A program made the translations under genes and the position numbers. A stretch of 40,720 nucleotides of DNA from Accumulibacter sp. (GTDB lineage Bacteria > Pseudomonadota > Gammaproteobacteria > Burkholderiales > Rhodocyclaceae), in the NCBI GenBank assembly GCA_031266435.1, contig JAISAZ010000121.1, forward strand, positions 1 through 40,720, written 5' to 3'. Under the pieces are notes generated by a model. It was not told the origin of the DNA. It saw only the letters and a program-made list of their open reading frames with translations, and made no database searches. Numbering within the stretch: the first letter of the stretch is position 1; each line of letters opens with the position of its first letter. This document shows positions 15,974 through 25,017 of this stretch, in pieces.

Positions 15974-17489
15974 TGTCGCATTCGTTTCGGTGCTTGCGGC
16001 ATCGCTGGCCGGCTTGGTGCTCATCGTCGTGATCGAACGATGGATGACGCCGTGTCCGCCGTTTGTACGTCCGTGGGCGTCGTGGGCTTTGCAGGGTGGG
16101 TTGTGGTTGTTGACCCACGCCATTCTAACCCTGGTTCTGGGGCGCTCCTGGTTTGCCGCCGCCACCGTGTCGGCGTTTCTGCTGATGCTGGTGCTGGTGA
16201 ATAACGCTAAAGTCATGGCTTTGCGCGAGCCTTTCGTTTTTCAGGATTACGAATATTTCACCGACGCGATTCGGCATCCGCGCCTCTACATTCCATTTTT
16301 GGGTTGGTGGAAATTCCTGAGCGCGGCAGCGGGGTTTGTATTGGCCGTGGTGATCGGTTTCTTGGGCGAGGCGGCACCTGCCCAACGTTTCGTTTGGTCG
16401 GGGCAACTCGGCGGGATTACGGTGACGTTCGTCGGGGGCGCGCTGTTGCTGCTCGCCGGAAACTGGCGAAACTGGAAAACACTCCCTGTCAGTTTCGAGC
16501 CGATACGGGATCTGCGTGCTCTGGGTTTTTTGGCCTACCTCTGGCGGTATGCTCAAGAGGAAAGTACGCCGCTGACAATCGCTTCTCCTTTCGACTTTCT
16601 TCCCGCGAGGCACCCGGAAGACGGTTTGCCGCATCTGCTTGCAATACAAAGCGAATCGTTTTTCGACCCGCGACCGCTGTATCGGGGGATTCGTCCCGAA
16701 GTGCTGGCTGAGTTCGACCGTCTCAAGGGCGACTCCGTGACACACGGCAAGTTGAAGGTTCCGGCCTGGGGGGCCAATACGGTGCGTACCGAGTTCGCCT
16801 TTCTTTCCGGGATCGGCGAAGACAAACTGGGCGTCCATCGTTTCAACCCCTATCGTGCCGTTGCCGCCGGTTACGATACCCTGTCGCTGGCGTCTTACCT
16901 GAAACGTCTGGGTTATCGTACGGTCTGCATTCATCCGTATCCGGCGAGTTTCTATCGGCGCGATCGCGTGTACCCGCGTCTGGGCTTTGATGAATTTCTG
17001 GATATTCGCGCGTTCGACGACACGATGCGCTTTGGCCATTACATCGGTGATACCGCCGTGGCCGACAAGGTTCCCGCACTCTTCCAGGATGCGTCAACGC
17101 CGGTGTTTGTTTTTGTCATTACGATGGAGAATCACGGGCCGCTGCACCTCGAACGAGCGTCTCCTTTGGATGCCAGTGTATTGTATTCCACGCCGCCTGC
17201 GGAGGGTTGCGACGACCTGACGATTTACCTGCGCCATCTGCGCAATGCGGATCGAATGATCGCTCAATTGCGCCAATCGCTCGACCGATGCGAGCGCCCC
17301 GCAAGTTTGTGCTGGTTCGGCGACCATGTGCCGATCATGCCTTCAGCGTATGAGACCCTCGGCGCGCCGAATGGTGAAGTCGAGTATGTCTTTTGGAACA
17401 ATCGGAAGACGAACCCCGGGGAAGAGCAGGGGCTTCATGCGCATGAGCTGTGCTTGAGTTGGCTGCGTGCGGCCGGCGTCGTCCAGTAG
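15957..17489 (+). CDS. LtaS/OpgB-type membrane phosphotransferase (sulfatase fold)
   Basis: A 510-residue membrane protein. Four to five hydrophobic helices occupy residues 5-170 (for example around 8-27, 44-62, 66-82, 119-137 and 151-168). A periplasmic alkaline-phosphatase-fold domain follows. It has 'LAIQSESFFDP' with the metal Glu233, 'WGANTVRTEF' with the likely nucleophile Thr275, 'FVITMENHGP', and 'WFGDHVPIM' with the Asp-His metal ligands. Relatives (LtaS, OpgB) move phosphoglycerol from lipid to polymer; others move phosphoethanolamine. At the end of a polysaccharide operon it should add a phospho-substituent to the polymer. The start is uncertain: TTG 15957 or GTG 15963, both inside the end of the previous gene. 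Confidence 0.82.
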   Translation: MVVVIDVAFVSVLAASLAGLVLIVVIERWMTPCPPFVRPWASWALQGGLWLLTHAILTLVLGRSWFAAATVSAFLLMLVLVNNAKVMALREPFVFQDYEYFTDAIRHPRLYIPFLGWWKFLSAAAGFVLAVVIGFLGEAAPAQRFVWSGQLGGITVTFVGGALLLLAGNWRNWKTLPVSFEPIRDLRALGFLAYLWRYAQEESTPLTIASPFDFLPARHPEDGLPHLLAIQSESFFDPRPLYRGIRPEVLAEFDRLKGDSVTHGKLKVPAWGANTVRTEFAFLSGIGEDKLGVHRFNPYRAVAAGYDTLSLASYLKRLGYRTVCIHPYPASFYRRDRVYPRLGFDEFLDIRAFDDTMRFGHYIGDTAVADKVPALFQDASTPVFVFVITMENHGPLHLERASPLDASVLYSTPPAEGCDDLTIYLRHLRNADRMIAQLRQSLDRCERPASLCWFGDHVPIMPSAYETLGAPNGEVEYVFWNNRKTNPGEEQGLHAHELCLSWLRAAGVVQ

Positions 17490-17500
17490 CCTTCTGGTAT

Positions 17501-17533
17501 GATGATGTTCTTTGATAAAAGGACGAAATCATC
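17501..17533. terminator. Hairpin between convergent operons
   Basis: GATGATGTTCTTT pairs with AAAGGAC plus ATCATC around a GATA loop, with a three-base bulge and one G-U pair. It lies between the end of the polysaccharide operon (17489) and the end of glnD (17574), where a bidirectional terminator would be expected. No T-tract follows on either strand, so intrinsic termination is not certain. Confidence 0.4.
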
Positions 17534-17573
17534 ACAATGCAGTCGGTGCTCGACTCCTCGTCCGCTGTGAAGA

Positions 17574-20192
17574 TTATGCGCCGATACGAGGCGCGGCCGC
17601 GTTCTCCGAAAGCTCGGCCAGAAGTTCGGTCTCGAGTTGAATCCGGCCGGCGCTGTCTTCGAGACCGCCGCCCGAGACGAGGAAGTTGTCTTCGACGCGC
17701 TCGCCGAGCGTGACGATCTTTGCCGTGTGGATATTCGCTCCGTGTTCGGCGAGTGCTCTGGAGATCGCGTAGAGCAGTCCCGGTCGGTCGGCGGCGCTGA
17801 TCGACACGATGCAGTAAATGCCTTTTTCATCCGGCTGGATCGAAACGTGCGGCTGAATCGGAAAATACTTGACCTGGCGGGAGACGCGGCTCTGCGCTGG
17901 CGCGTCCGGCGGCGCCTGCCGAAGCAGACGGTCGGAAAGCTCGTGTTCGATGTACGAAATCATGTTCCGGTCGCCGTCGCGGCCACCGACGTCGAAAATC
18001 AGAAAACTGTCGAGCGCGTAGCCGTGGCGCGTCGTTTCGATTTTCGCGTCGACGATGTCATACCCAGCGCGGCTGAAAAAACTCGCGAGGCGGAAAAAGA
18101 GATCGCTGATGTCCTTCGTGTAGACGAGGACCCGGATTCCTTCGCCGTGGAGTCGGGTGCGCGCCTTGACGACGGGGGCGTCGCTGTCTACGCGGTCATG
18201 GAGGGCGCGCGCGTGCCATGCGATTTCGTCGGGCGGATGGCGGAGAAAGTAAGTCGTGCCGAGTTCGTCCCAGAGCGCGTCCTGCGCGTTCTCTTCGACG
18301 GCGAAATAGCGCAGAATCGTCCGCGCTTCTTGCTGACGTTCGCGCAGGATCCCCTGCGGCGCGGGTTTGTGGTCGAGGAGCAGGAAGCGCGACGTTTCGC
18401 TGAAGAGGTCTTCGAGCAGACGCCCTTTCCAGCCGTTCCAGACTTTCGGCCCCGTGCCTCGGATGTCGGCGATGGTCAGAAGGCAAAGCGCGGTGAGACG
18501 CCAAGCGTCGCCGACAACCGACGCGAAGTCGGAGATGACGTCCGGGTCGGTGATGTCTCTTTTCTGCGCGACTCCCGACATGACGATATGGTTTCTGACG
18601 AGCCACGCGACGCGTTCGGTTTCTTCCTCCGAAAGGCCGTGGCTCTCGCAGAATTCGCGCGCGTCGACGGCGCCAAGTTCGGGGTGCCCGCCGCCGCGTC
18701 CCTTGGCGATATCGTGGAAGAGCGCGGCGACAGTGATCAGCCAGACGGCGTCGATCTCCGAAATGAGACGGCTGCAGAACGGGTATTCGTGCGCGAATTC
18801 GGGCAGCGAAAAGCGCCGCAACCCCCTGAGAACCTGCATCGTGTGCTGGTCGACCGTGTAAGCGTGAAAGAGGTCGTGCTGCATCTGGCCGACGATCGCG
18901 CCGAACTTCGGCAGATACGCGCCGAGGATATCGAGTTCATTCATTCTGCGCAGTTCGATCAGTACGCAGCGGTCGCGCTTGAAAATCCCGATGAAGCGCG
19001 CCTTGTTTTCCGGGTCCGCGCGGAAGGCGTCGTCGATCAGCGTGTGCGCCCGCCAGAGCGCGCGAATCGTCCGTGAGGTCAGCCCCTTGAGTTCGGAGTG
19101 TTCCTGCATCAGTTCGAAGGTCCGGAAAATGGCGTTCGGATTCGCGTTGAAGACATTTTCATGGACGATGTCGAGAAGCTGGTAGGTATTCTGGAAATTC
19201 TCGTCGATCGGGACAGGCTCGCATTCGCGCGCCGGGAAGATCGCCGTACCGAGGTTTTGCAGGAGAATCGTGTTGAACTGGACGACTCTTTTCGCCGTCA
19301 GGTAATATTCCCGCATCATCAGTTCGCTCGCGCGCTTCACCTCGGTCGCCTCGAATCCGAGTTCGTGGGCGAGCGCTTCCTGATAATCGAAAAGCAGGCG
19401 GTCCTCGTTGCGCTTCGTATGCAGATGCAGCAGGATGCGCACGCGCCGCAAAAAATTTTCCCCTTGCTCGATCGATTCCTTTTCGGACGGCGTGATGAAG
19501 CCGTGCCGAAGCATTTCTTCCCACGAATGCCCGAAGCCCGCCGCTTTCGCTATCCAGAGGATCATCTGAAGGTCGCGGAGTCCTCCGGGGCTTTCCTTGC
19601 AGTTCGGTTCGAGCGAGTAGGGCGATTCCTGATAGCGCAGATAACGCTCGTACTGCTCAAGTTTCTTGTCCGTGTAAAAACCTTGCGGGTCGACGCGCGC
19701 GCTGAATTTCGACTCGAAGTCGCCAAAGAGCGCGCGGTTCCCGACGAGAAAGCGCGCCTCGACGAGCGAGGTGCGGATCGTCAGGTCGCCCGCCGCTTCG
19801 CTCAAACAATCTTCGACCGTCCGCACGCTCTGCCCGACCTTGAGGCCGATGTCCCAGAGCAGGCGGATGAAGCCTTCGAGTTTCTCCGCCGTCGCGCCAT
19901 CCGGCGCTTCGGGCAGGAGCAAGAGGATGTCGATGTCGGAATGCGGCCACAATTCACCGCGCCCGTAACCGCCGACGGCGGCGAGCGCGAGCGTGTCGGG
20001 AATTTCCATTTCCGCCCACACGTCACGCAGAACGCCGTCGATCAGCGCGCTGCGCTCGAAGAGCAGGTGGGACGAAACCTCGGCGGGACACGCGCGATAA
20101 ATCGCCTCGCTCTTCACCGTCAAACGCGATTTGTACCGCGCCAGCGTCTCGTTCCGCGTCGCGGAAGTCGCTTCGAAGGATCGGTCGCTCAT
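17574..20192 (-). CDS. glnD: [Protein-PII] uridylyltransferase/uridylyl-removing enzyme
   Basis: An 872-residue sensor of glutamine that uridylylates PII proteins at low glutamine and removes UMP at high glutamine, setting nitrogen control. The nucleotidyltransferase motif GGYGRGELWPHSDIDILLL begins at residue 74, with the metal Asp pair at 86 and 88. The central HD domain has 'YTVDQHTMQVL' and 'ALFHDIAKGRGGGH'. Two C-terminal ACT domains sense glutamine: one around 'RVLVYTKDISDLFFRLASFF' and the other around 'ISAADRPGLLYAISRALAEH'. The length is normal for the family (E. coli about 890). It follows map on the same strand with a 161-base gap, a common arrangement in proteobacteria. Confidence 0.97.
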   Translation of the reverse strand: MSDRSFEATSATRNETLARYKSRLTVKSEAIYRACPAEVSSHLLFERSALIDGVLRDVWAEMEIPDTLALAAVGGYGRGELWPHSDIDILLLLPEAPDGATAEKLEGFIRLLWDIGLKVGQSVRTVEDCLSEAAGDLTIRTSLVEARFLVGNRALFGDFESKFSARVDPQGFYTDKKLEQYERYLRYQESPYSLEPNCKESPGGLRDLQMILWIAKAAGFGHSWEEMLRHGFITPSEKESIEQGENFLRRVRILLHLHTKRNEDRLLFDYQEALAHELGFEATEVKRASELMMREYYLTAKRVVQFNTILLQNLGTAIFPARECEPVPIDENFQNTYQLLDIVHENVFNANPNAIFRTFELMQEHSELKGLTSRTIRALWRAHTLIDDAFRADPENKARFIGIFKRDRCVLIELRRMNELDILGAYLPKFGAIVGQMQHDLFHAYTVDQHTMQVLRGLRRFSLPEFAHEYPFCSRLISEIDAVWLITVAALFHDIAKGRGGGHPELGAVDAREFCESHGLSEEETERVAWLVRNHIVMSGVAQKRDITDPDVISDFASVVGDAWRLTALCLLTIADIRGTGPKVWNGWKGRLLEDLFSETSRFLLLDHKPAPQGILRERQQEARTILRYFAVEENAQDALWDELGTTYFLRHPPDEIAWHARALHDRVDSDAPVVKARTRLHGEGIRVLVYTKDISDLFFRLASFFSRAGYDIVDAKIETTRHGYALDSFLIFDVGGRDGDRNMISYIEHELSDRLLRQAPPDAPAQSRVSRQVKYFPIQPHVSIQPDEKGIYCIVSISAADRPGLLYAISRALAEHGANIHTAKIVTLGERVEDNFLVSGGGLEDSAGRIQLETELLAELSENAAAPRIGA

Positions 20193-20353
20193 TTCATTCC
20201 CGAATCATTCATGAAAAGAAAAGTCAGTGCCCGACCGAGGTTTCCCTGCTTATTCCTTTTCCAGTTCGTTCCTACCGAGAAGACGAGCCGAAGACAGTAC
20301 AGGGTGTACGGCAAGGCGAAGTCGACAATGGCAGGGACGAACTGGGGATGGAA

Positions 20354-21154
20354 TTATGCGATCCAGTCGGGCTTGCCGCGTGCTCCAGGGGACAGCGTCA
20401 GAACTTCGTAAGCGGTTTCGGTGACGAGCACCGTATGTTCCCACTGCGCCGACAGGCTGTGATCCTTGGTGACGACCGTCCAGCCGTCGGCCATTTGCCG
20501 AATCGCCGCCTTCCCGGCGTTGACCATCGGCTCGATCGTGAAAATCATGCGGGGCTTGAGTTCGGGGCCGCTCCCCGCCATCCCGTAATGCAGTACCTGA
20601 GGGTCCTCGTGGAAGCCCGCGCCGACGCCGTGGCCGCAGAATTCACGCACGACCGAGCAAGCCGATTTTTCGGCGTAACGCTGGATCGCGTTCCCGATAT
20701 CGCCGAGACGCGCGCCGGGACGAACCTTTGCAATACCGAGCCACATGCATTCAAAAGCGATTTCGCAGAGACGTTTGGCCTGGATCGAGACCTCGCCGAC
20801 CAGATACATGCGGCTCGTGTCGCCGTGGTAGCCGTTTTTGATCGGCGTCACGTCGATATTGAGAATATCGCCGTTCTTCAAAGGTTTGTCGCCGGGGATG
20901 CCGTGGCAAATCTGGTGATTGATCGACGTGCAGATCGACTTCGGATACGGCGTGCAGCCCCTGGGCGCATAGTTGAGCGTCGCGGGAATGCAGCCCTGGA
21001 CATCGACCATGTATTCGTGGCAGAGCCGGTCGAGTTCGCCGGTCGTGACGCCGGGGACGACGAAAGGGGCGATGTAATCGAGCACGTCGGCGGCCAGACG
21101 GCAAGAGAGACGCATCTTCTCGATTTCTTCGGGAGTTTTCAGAATAATGTTCAT
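20354..21154 (-). CDS. map: Methionine aminopeptidase type I
   Basis: Removes the initiator methionine from new proteins; a two-metal cytosolic enzyme. The 266-residue form starting MNIILKTPEEIEKMR is chosen because it matches the family N-terminus and has a GGAATCG ribosome site. The frame is open 36 bases further upstream. Metal ligands are visible: Asp in 'ILNIDVT', Asp in 'HGDTSRM', His in 'FCGHGVG', Glu in 'FTIEPMV', and Glu in 'AQWEHTVLVT'. A conserved substrate His is in 'NHQICHGIP'. It is the first gene of the map-glnD unit. The usual rpsB neighbour is not seen upstream; a repeat-rich stretch and an autotransporter gene occupy that place. Confidence 0.96.
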   Translation of the reverse strand: MNIILKTPEEIEKMRLSCRLAADVLDYIAPFVVPGVTTGELDRLCHEYMVDVQGCIPATLNYAPRGCTPYPKSICTSINHQICHGIPGDKPLKNGDILNIDVTPIKNGYHGDTSRMYLVGEVSIQAKRLCEIAFECMWLGIAKVRPGARLGDIGNAIQRYAEKSACSVVREFCGHGVGAGFHEDPQVLHYGMAGSGPELKPRMIFTIEPMVNAGKAAIRQMADGWTVVTKDHSLSAQWEHTVLVTETAYEVLTLSPGARGKPDWIA

Positions 21155-21217
21155 TTCGATTCCGATCGGGGCGAATGAGCATTGAAGCATAAATCGCGCT
21201 GCGTTGCACGGAAATCG

Positions 21218-21387
21218 GTCAGAGGACAGAGGACAGAGGACAGAAGACAGAACGGCCTTCGGCCTCAGTAGTCAGGGATCAGAGGTGTAGGGGCACGGCG
21301 CGCCGTGCCCCTACGGTGGGATGGTATTCCTGGTGGGTTTTCGCCACTCCGGCGGCGCAGCCGCCGCTGACCGATCTGTCCTCTGAC
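21218..21387. repeat. Hairpin repeat unit with 13-base terminal inverted repeats
   Basis: About 170 bases bounded by GTCAGAGGACAGA (21218-21230) and its exact reverse complement (21375-21387). Inside are a short tandem array of a 9-base AGGACAGAG-type unit (21221-21251), a CGGCCTTCGGCC hairpin, a 28-base perfect palindrome (21287-21314, left half GTAGGGGCACGGCG) and a GGCGGCG/CGCCGCC hairpin near 21351-21365. No reading frame of interest lies inside. The core from 21287 to about 21378 recurs at 25280-25372. This has the build of a small non-autonomous, MITE-like or REP-like element. Confidence 0.65.
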
Positions 21388-21404
21388 GCAAAAAAACACC
21401 CCCG

Positions 21405-21424
21405 TATTACCCTTTCGGGTAATA
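21405..21424. other. Perfect 8-base stem-loop
   Basis: TATTACCC-TTTC-GGGTAATA forms an 8-base perfect stem with a 4-base loop just right of the terminal-repeat element. Read on the - strand, a T7 run lies about 8 bases beyond the stem, so it could weaken transcription leftward towards map. Its role is unclear. Confidence 0.35.
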
Positions 21425-21615
21425 GGCAGCCGAATAAAAAAGAGGTACAAAGCGAAGATCGCTTGATGAATCTTCGCCATGACCGCACACAAGCCTGATC
21501 GCGTTCCATCGCGCCGCCCACGCACGGCGGCGAGCGACCCGGTGCGATTGGGGACGCCTCGCACCCGAATCCACGCTGAAACATCTGCGCTGATCGCCCT
21601 GGCACGCTTCTTGCT

Positions 21616-21665
21616 ACACACACACACACACACACACACACTCTCTCTCTCTCTCTCTCTCTCTC
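21616..21665 (+). repeat. (AC)n(CT)n dinucleotide microsatellite
   Basis: Thirteen AC units run directly into about twelve CT units, 50 bases in all, ending about 176 bases before the autotransporter ATG. Such long pure tracts are rare in bacterial chromosomes and mutate by slippage, and they are often tied to phase-variable surface proteins. The autotransporter start at 21842 lies outside the tract, so slippage would alter promoter or leader spacing rather than the protein frame. Confidence 0.9.
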
Positions 21666-21717
21666 ATAGCTCGCATCGCCGCGAGCGTCCGCGCCTTTAC
21701 GCGCCGAGCCTCGTTCC

Positions 21718-21737
21718 GCCCCGGAACGGGGCTTTTT
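21718..21737 (+). terminator. Intrinsic terminator-like hairpin in the autotransporter leader
   Basis: GCCCCG-GAA-CGGGGC followed by TTTTT (then CGTTTT) is a textbook rho-independent terminator on the + strand. It stands 105 bases before the autotransporter start, with no gene directly upstream on the + strand. It may be a leader attenuator of the autotransporter gene, or the relic end of a lost gene. A second hairpin (GCTCGC/GCGAGC, 21669-21686) lies just before it. Confidence 0.6.
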
Positions 21738-21841
21738 CGTTTTCCGTCATCAATGCTCCGCGCCTCGGCTTGTCTTGCCAAGCCGACGGAAAGGCGGGGT
21801 CGAATTCCCGAAATCACTCAACACTTCATAAAGGAGTCGTC

Positions 21842-24832
21842 ATGCGTCACGCTTTGCCGCGTTCCATCCTCCACCTTGCCCTGCGTTCCGCTGTATTCGG
21901 CCTCGCGGCCCCGCTCTGGCTTCTTTCGTCCGCGCAGGCCGCCGATATTGCCGTTTCCGGCGGGAGCGGAGGAGGGGGTGGCGGCGGTGATGGAGCATCC
22001 ATAGGCTGGGCAAATGGTGGCGGCAATTCGCCCAGTGGATTGAGCGGCGGGGGCGGTCGAGGAGGGTCTGGCGCTTCCGGCTCCGGCAATGCCGGTGGCG
22101 GCGGCGGGGCCAGCCGGGTTGACGGAAGCGGATATGATGCGGCCAGACGTGGCGGCGATGCCTCCGGCGCCATTATCGGCGCGGCGGGGGCAGCCGTGGA
22201 AAGCGGCGAGACAGCGGGTGCTACCGGTTTCGCCAACAGCCTCAACGTGGGCGGCGCGGGCGGCGCGGGCGCAAGCGCCACACACTCTTCTTCCGCCGCT
22301 TCGGCTGATAGCATAGATGTTTATGGCGGCAACGGCGGGCGCGGCGGGCAAGGCGGCACGAGCAGCGGCTATGACGGCGGCAACGGCGGTGACGGCGGCG
22401 CGGCGAGCCTGACGCTGACCGGGAATATTGCCGTCTCTGGAGACGTGTATGTTGATGGTGGCGGGGGCGGCAACGGCGCTTATACCAGTGCGGGCGGCGG
22501 CACAAGCGGCACTGGGGGCAGAGGCGGTGACGCCAGCCTCAACACAAGCTACGTTTTGACGGCAAATACGGTTGTTGTTACCAGCGGCGCGAATGGTGGC
22601 TCTGACGGCTATGGCAGCGAGAACCCCGGCGCGGGCGGGGACGTGGGCTTTTTTGTGGGCAGCCTTGCCGCGCAGACAATTCAGTTGATGAAGAACCCCG
22701 GCGGCAAGCTCGCTTTCAACGTAACCACCTTGGACGTTACCAACGGCAACACAACCCTCCTCTTGGATAGTACAGCGGTAGGGACGTCAAGCACAACCAT
22801 GAACGGCGACGGCGTCTATATCGGCACGGCCCGGCTGGGCGACGGCCAATTGGAAGTCTACCAACTGTTCGATCCCGGCTCAGCCTCCATAGGCAACTTG
22901 CAACTGGAAGGCCGGGGCGTTTTTACCGACGCGGACAACCTTGCGACCGTGGGCAGCCTGAGCATCGACGGCGGCACCCTGCATGACGGCAACTGGAGCG
23001 GCTTGGTCGAGCGTACCTATACCACCCCGGAGATCACCCTCGGATCGGGCGGGGCAACGGTCGAACTGAACGCGGGCGAGGACAAGGACCTGGGCCGCGC
23101 GCTCATTGGCTCAGGCGGTCTGACCAAGACCGGCGCGGGAACGCTGACGCTCTCCGGCGCGAACCTCTACACGGGGAACACAGCGATCAACGTCGGGACG
23201 CTCGAAGTGACAGGCTCGCTGGGAGCTTGGGACGGCGGCACCTCAACGTATGTATACGCCGGAAATATCACCAACAACGCGACGCTGGTTTTCAGGCAGT
23301 CCGCGAATCAAACGCTCACCACAGGCGTTATTTCCGGTAGCGGAAGCCTGACCAAACAGGGTAACGGAACGCTCACCCTCTCCGGCGCGAACACCTACAC
23401 CGGGATGACGACCGTCGAAGGCGGAACACTCGCGCTTACGATAACCGGAACGATATCCGACAAACTTACCCTCCACGACGGCGCGAACTTCAACAACGGC
23501 GGGTCTTCCGCCCCTTTCTGGAACGGCGCCAGCGCGCAGGCAAACCTCGCGCAACTCGACGTACACGGCAGCGCGACCTATGACGGCAGCCTGAACGTGG
23601 CGGGCGGGGAAATGAATTTCTACGTACCGAGTACGATGAGCAGCGGCACCCTGCTCAACGTGAACGGTAACGCGGATATCTCCGGCGCGATCGTCAATGT
23701 AGGGGTCGCGGGTTCTTCTTCTCCTTTGGCGGTCGGAAATCAGATCACATTTCTGGACGCGACGGGAACGCTGAATGCAACGGGGGTCGTGCAGGGCACC
23801 GGAGTACAAGGCGTCACGCTCAAGTACGAATTCGGACTCGAAGCGGTGGGGCAGCAGTTGCTCGCCACCGTCACGAGCGCACCGACCCTCAACGAACGCA
23901 CCAAATCGCTTTCTGAGGGTTATCTCTCAGGAACCTCCTTCCTCAGTCAAGGCAGCGACTTCCTTCTCGGTAAAGGCGTCAGTGCGGCACGGACTGCTGT
24001 CGCCGAAGGAAGCCAGAATAGCCCCGAAGTCTTCGCCGCGCTCGGCTACGGAAAGGTGCACAACCAAACGGGTTCCAGTGTCGCCGTCAAGGGCTACAAC
24101 CTCGTCACCGGTCTTGCGTTTGGAAAACGTCTTGATTCGGGAGAACTCACCGCCGCCGCGTTCTTCGAATACGGAAACGGAGATTACAACGCCTACAACA
24201 GTGTTTCGGGTGGCAAGGTCAAAGGCAGGGGAGATACCGGATACAAGGGAATCGGTCTCCTCACACACTATCGTCTTGCCAATGGACTCATGTTCGAAGC
24301 CTCGGCACGTACCGGACGCGTCGACACCGACTACCGGTCGGACGACCTGAGAGACGCAAATGGCACCCGCGCCAGATACGACGCAAAGAGCGGCTACACG
24401 AGCGCACACGTCGGAGTCGGAAAGGACTGGACCCTGAATACGCAAAATGACCTCGAAACCTACGTAAAGGGTATCTGGACACGGCAAGCGAGCGACAAAG
24501 TACGCTTATCGACGGGAGACCGCGTCGAATTCGACAAAATCGACTCGAAGCGCATCCGGATCGGCGCGCGGCTCACGCACACGCTCAGCAGCAGCGTCAA
24601 AGCCTACGCCGGAGTAGCGTTCGACCGGGAATTCGACGGCGAAGCCAAAGCGACGACCAGTGGACAGAAAATCGACGCCCCGAAGCTCAAGGGCAATACC
24701 GGGATCGGAGAAATCGGAATCACCGCGACCCCGACCGCCGGCAAACCGCTCTTCCTCGACTTCGGAGTTCAGGGCTACGCAGGGAAGAGAGAAGGCGTGA
24801 CGGGAAGTCTGAGGGTCAATTATTTCTTTTGA
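21842..24832 (+). CDS. Autotransporter with glycine-rich passenger (type Va secretion)
   Basis: A 996-residue surface protein. The Sec signal peptide ends at SSAQA (residue 33). A very glycine-rich low-complexity passenger covers about 38-250. Two autotransporter-associated beta-strand repeats of the form 'GAGTLTLSGANLYTGNTAIN' lie near residues 425-455 and 503-535. A C-terminal beta-barrel spans about 690-996 and ends in Phe-Phe, as outer-membrane proteins do. ATG 21842 is chosen for its perfect AAAGGAG site and signal peptide; the frame is open back to 21479 through the dinucleotide tract. The passenger has no visible protease or adhesin motif, so adhesion or aggregation is only a guess. 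The microsatellite and terminator hairpin upstream suggest variable expression. Confidence 0.9.
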   Translation: MRHALPRSILHLALRSAVFGLAAPLWLLSSAQAADIAVSGGSGGGGGGGDGASIGWANGGGNSPSGLSGGGGRGGSGASGSGNAGGGGGASRVDGSGYDAARRGGDASGAIIGAAGAAVESGETAGATGFANSLNVGGAGGAGASATHSSSAASADSIDVYGGNGGRGGQGGTSSGYDGGNGGDGGAASLTLTGNIAVSGDVYVDGGGGGNGAYTSAGGGTSGTGGRGGDASLNTSYVLTANTVVVTSGANGGSDGYGSENPGAGGDVGFFVGSLAAQTIQLMKNPGGKLAFNVTTLDVTNGNTTLLLDSTAVGTSSTTMNGDGVYIGTARLGDGQLEVYQLFDPGSASIGNLQLEGRGVFTDADNLATVGSLSIDGGTLHDGNWSGLVERTYTTPEITLGSGGATVELNAGEDKDLGRALIGSGGLTKTGAGTLTLSGANLYTGNTAINVGTLEVTGSLGAWDGGTSTYVYAGNITNNATLVFRQSANQTLTTGVISGSGSLTKQGNGTLTLSGANTYTGMTTVEGGTLALTITGTISDKLTLHDGANFNNGGSSAPFWNGASAQANLAQLDVHGSATYDGSLNVAGGEMNFYVPSTMSSGTLLNVNGNADISGAIVNVGVAGSSSPLAVGNQITFLDATGTLNATGVVQGTGVQGVTLKYEFGLEAVGQQLLATVTSAPTLNERTKSLSEGYLSGTSFLSQGSDFLLGKGVSAARTAVAEGSQNSPEVFAALGYGKVHNQTGSSVAVKGYNLVTGLAFGKRLDSGELTAAAFFEYGNGDYNAYNSVSGGKVKGRGDTGYKGIGLLTHYRLANGLMFEASARTGRVDTDYRSDDLRDANGTRARYDAKSGYTSAHVGVGKDWTLNTQNDLETYVKGIWTRQASDKVRLSTGDRVEFDKIDSKRIRIGARLTHTLSSSVKAYAGVAFDREFDGEAKATTSGQKIDAPKLKGNTGIGEIGITATPTAGKPLFLDFGVQGYAGKREGVTGSLRVNYFF

Positions 24833-24896
24833 AGCCGCATACGTGTGAATCGACGACGCGTGGGCGTATGACGCCGTGGTTCCATTCATACACATG

Positions 24897-24995
24897 CGGA
24901 ATCGTTGGGCTTCGTTCCTCAGCCCAACCTATACCGCCGAGAACGGAGCGGAAACGGTATAGGTTGGGCTGAACGAATGTGAAGCCCAACGATTG
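24897..24995. repeat. Inverted pair of hairpin repeats after the autotransporter gene
   Basis: Two copies of a roughly 38-base unit (GGTATAGGTTGGGCT ... AGCCCAACGATT) lie head to head, at about 24897-24938 and 24955-24995, separated by a short GC-rich spacer. Each copy is itself a stem-loop through GTTGGGCT/AGCCCAAC, and the pair could form a long cruciform. The unit recurs at 25221-25276 and 35025-35080. It may also serve as the transcription end of the autotransporter gene. Confidence 0.7.
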
Positions 24996-25017
24996 CGGGG
25001 CGGTGTGAAAAGGCGGA

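Noticed and set aside
17637-20411. Two long + strand frames (479 and 437 codons) opposite glnD
   Set aside because: They are antisense shadows of a well-supported 872-residue glnD in GC-rich DNA; the translations are Arg/Asp/Glu rich with no motif.
20348-21178. A 276-codon + strand frame opposite map
   Set aside because: It mirrors the map coding frame and has no motif; map carries all metal ligands.
21616-21665. A CRISPR or minisatellite reading of the dinucleotide tract
   Set aside because: There are no spacers or longer repeat units; it is a simple two-part dinucleotide microsatellite.
21479-21841. A 121-codon N-terminal extension of the autotransporter through the dinucleotide tract
   Set aside because: It would bury the signal peptide inside the protein; ATG 21842 has a perfect ribosome site and a standard signal peptide.
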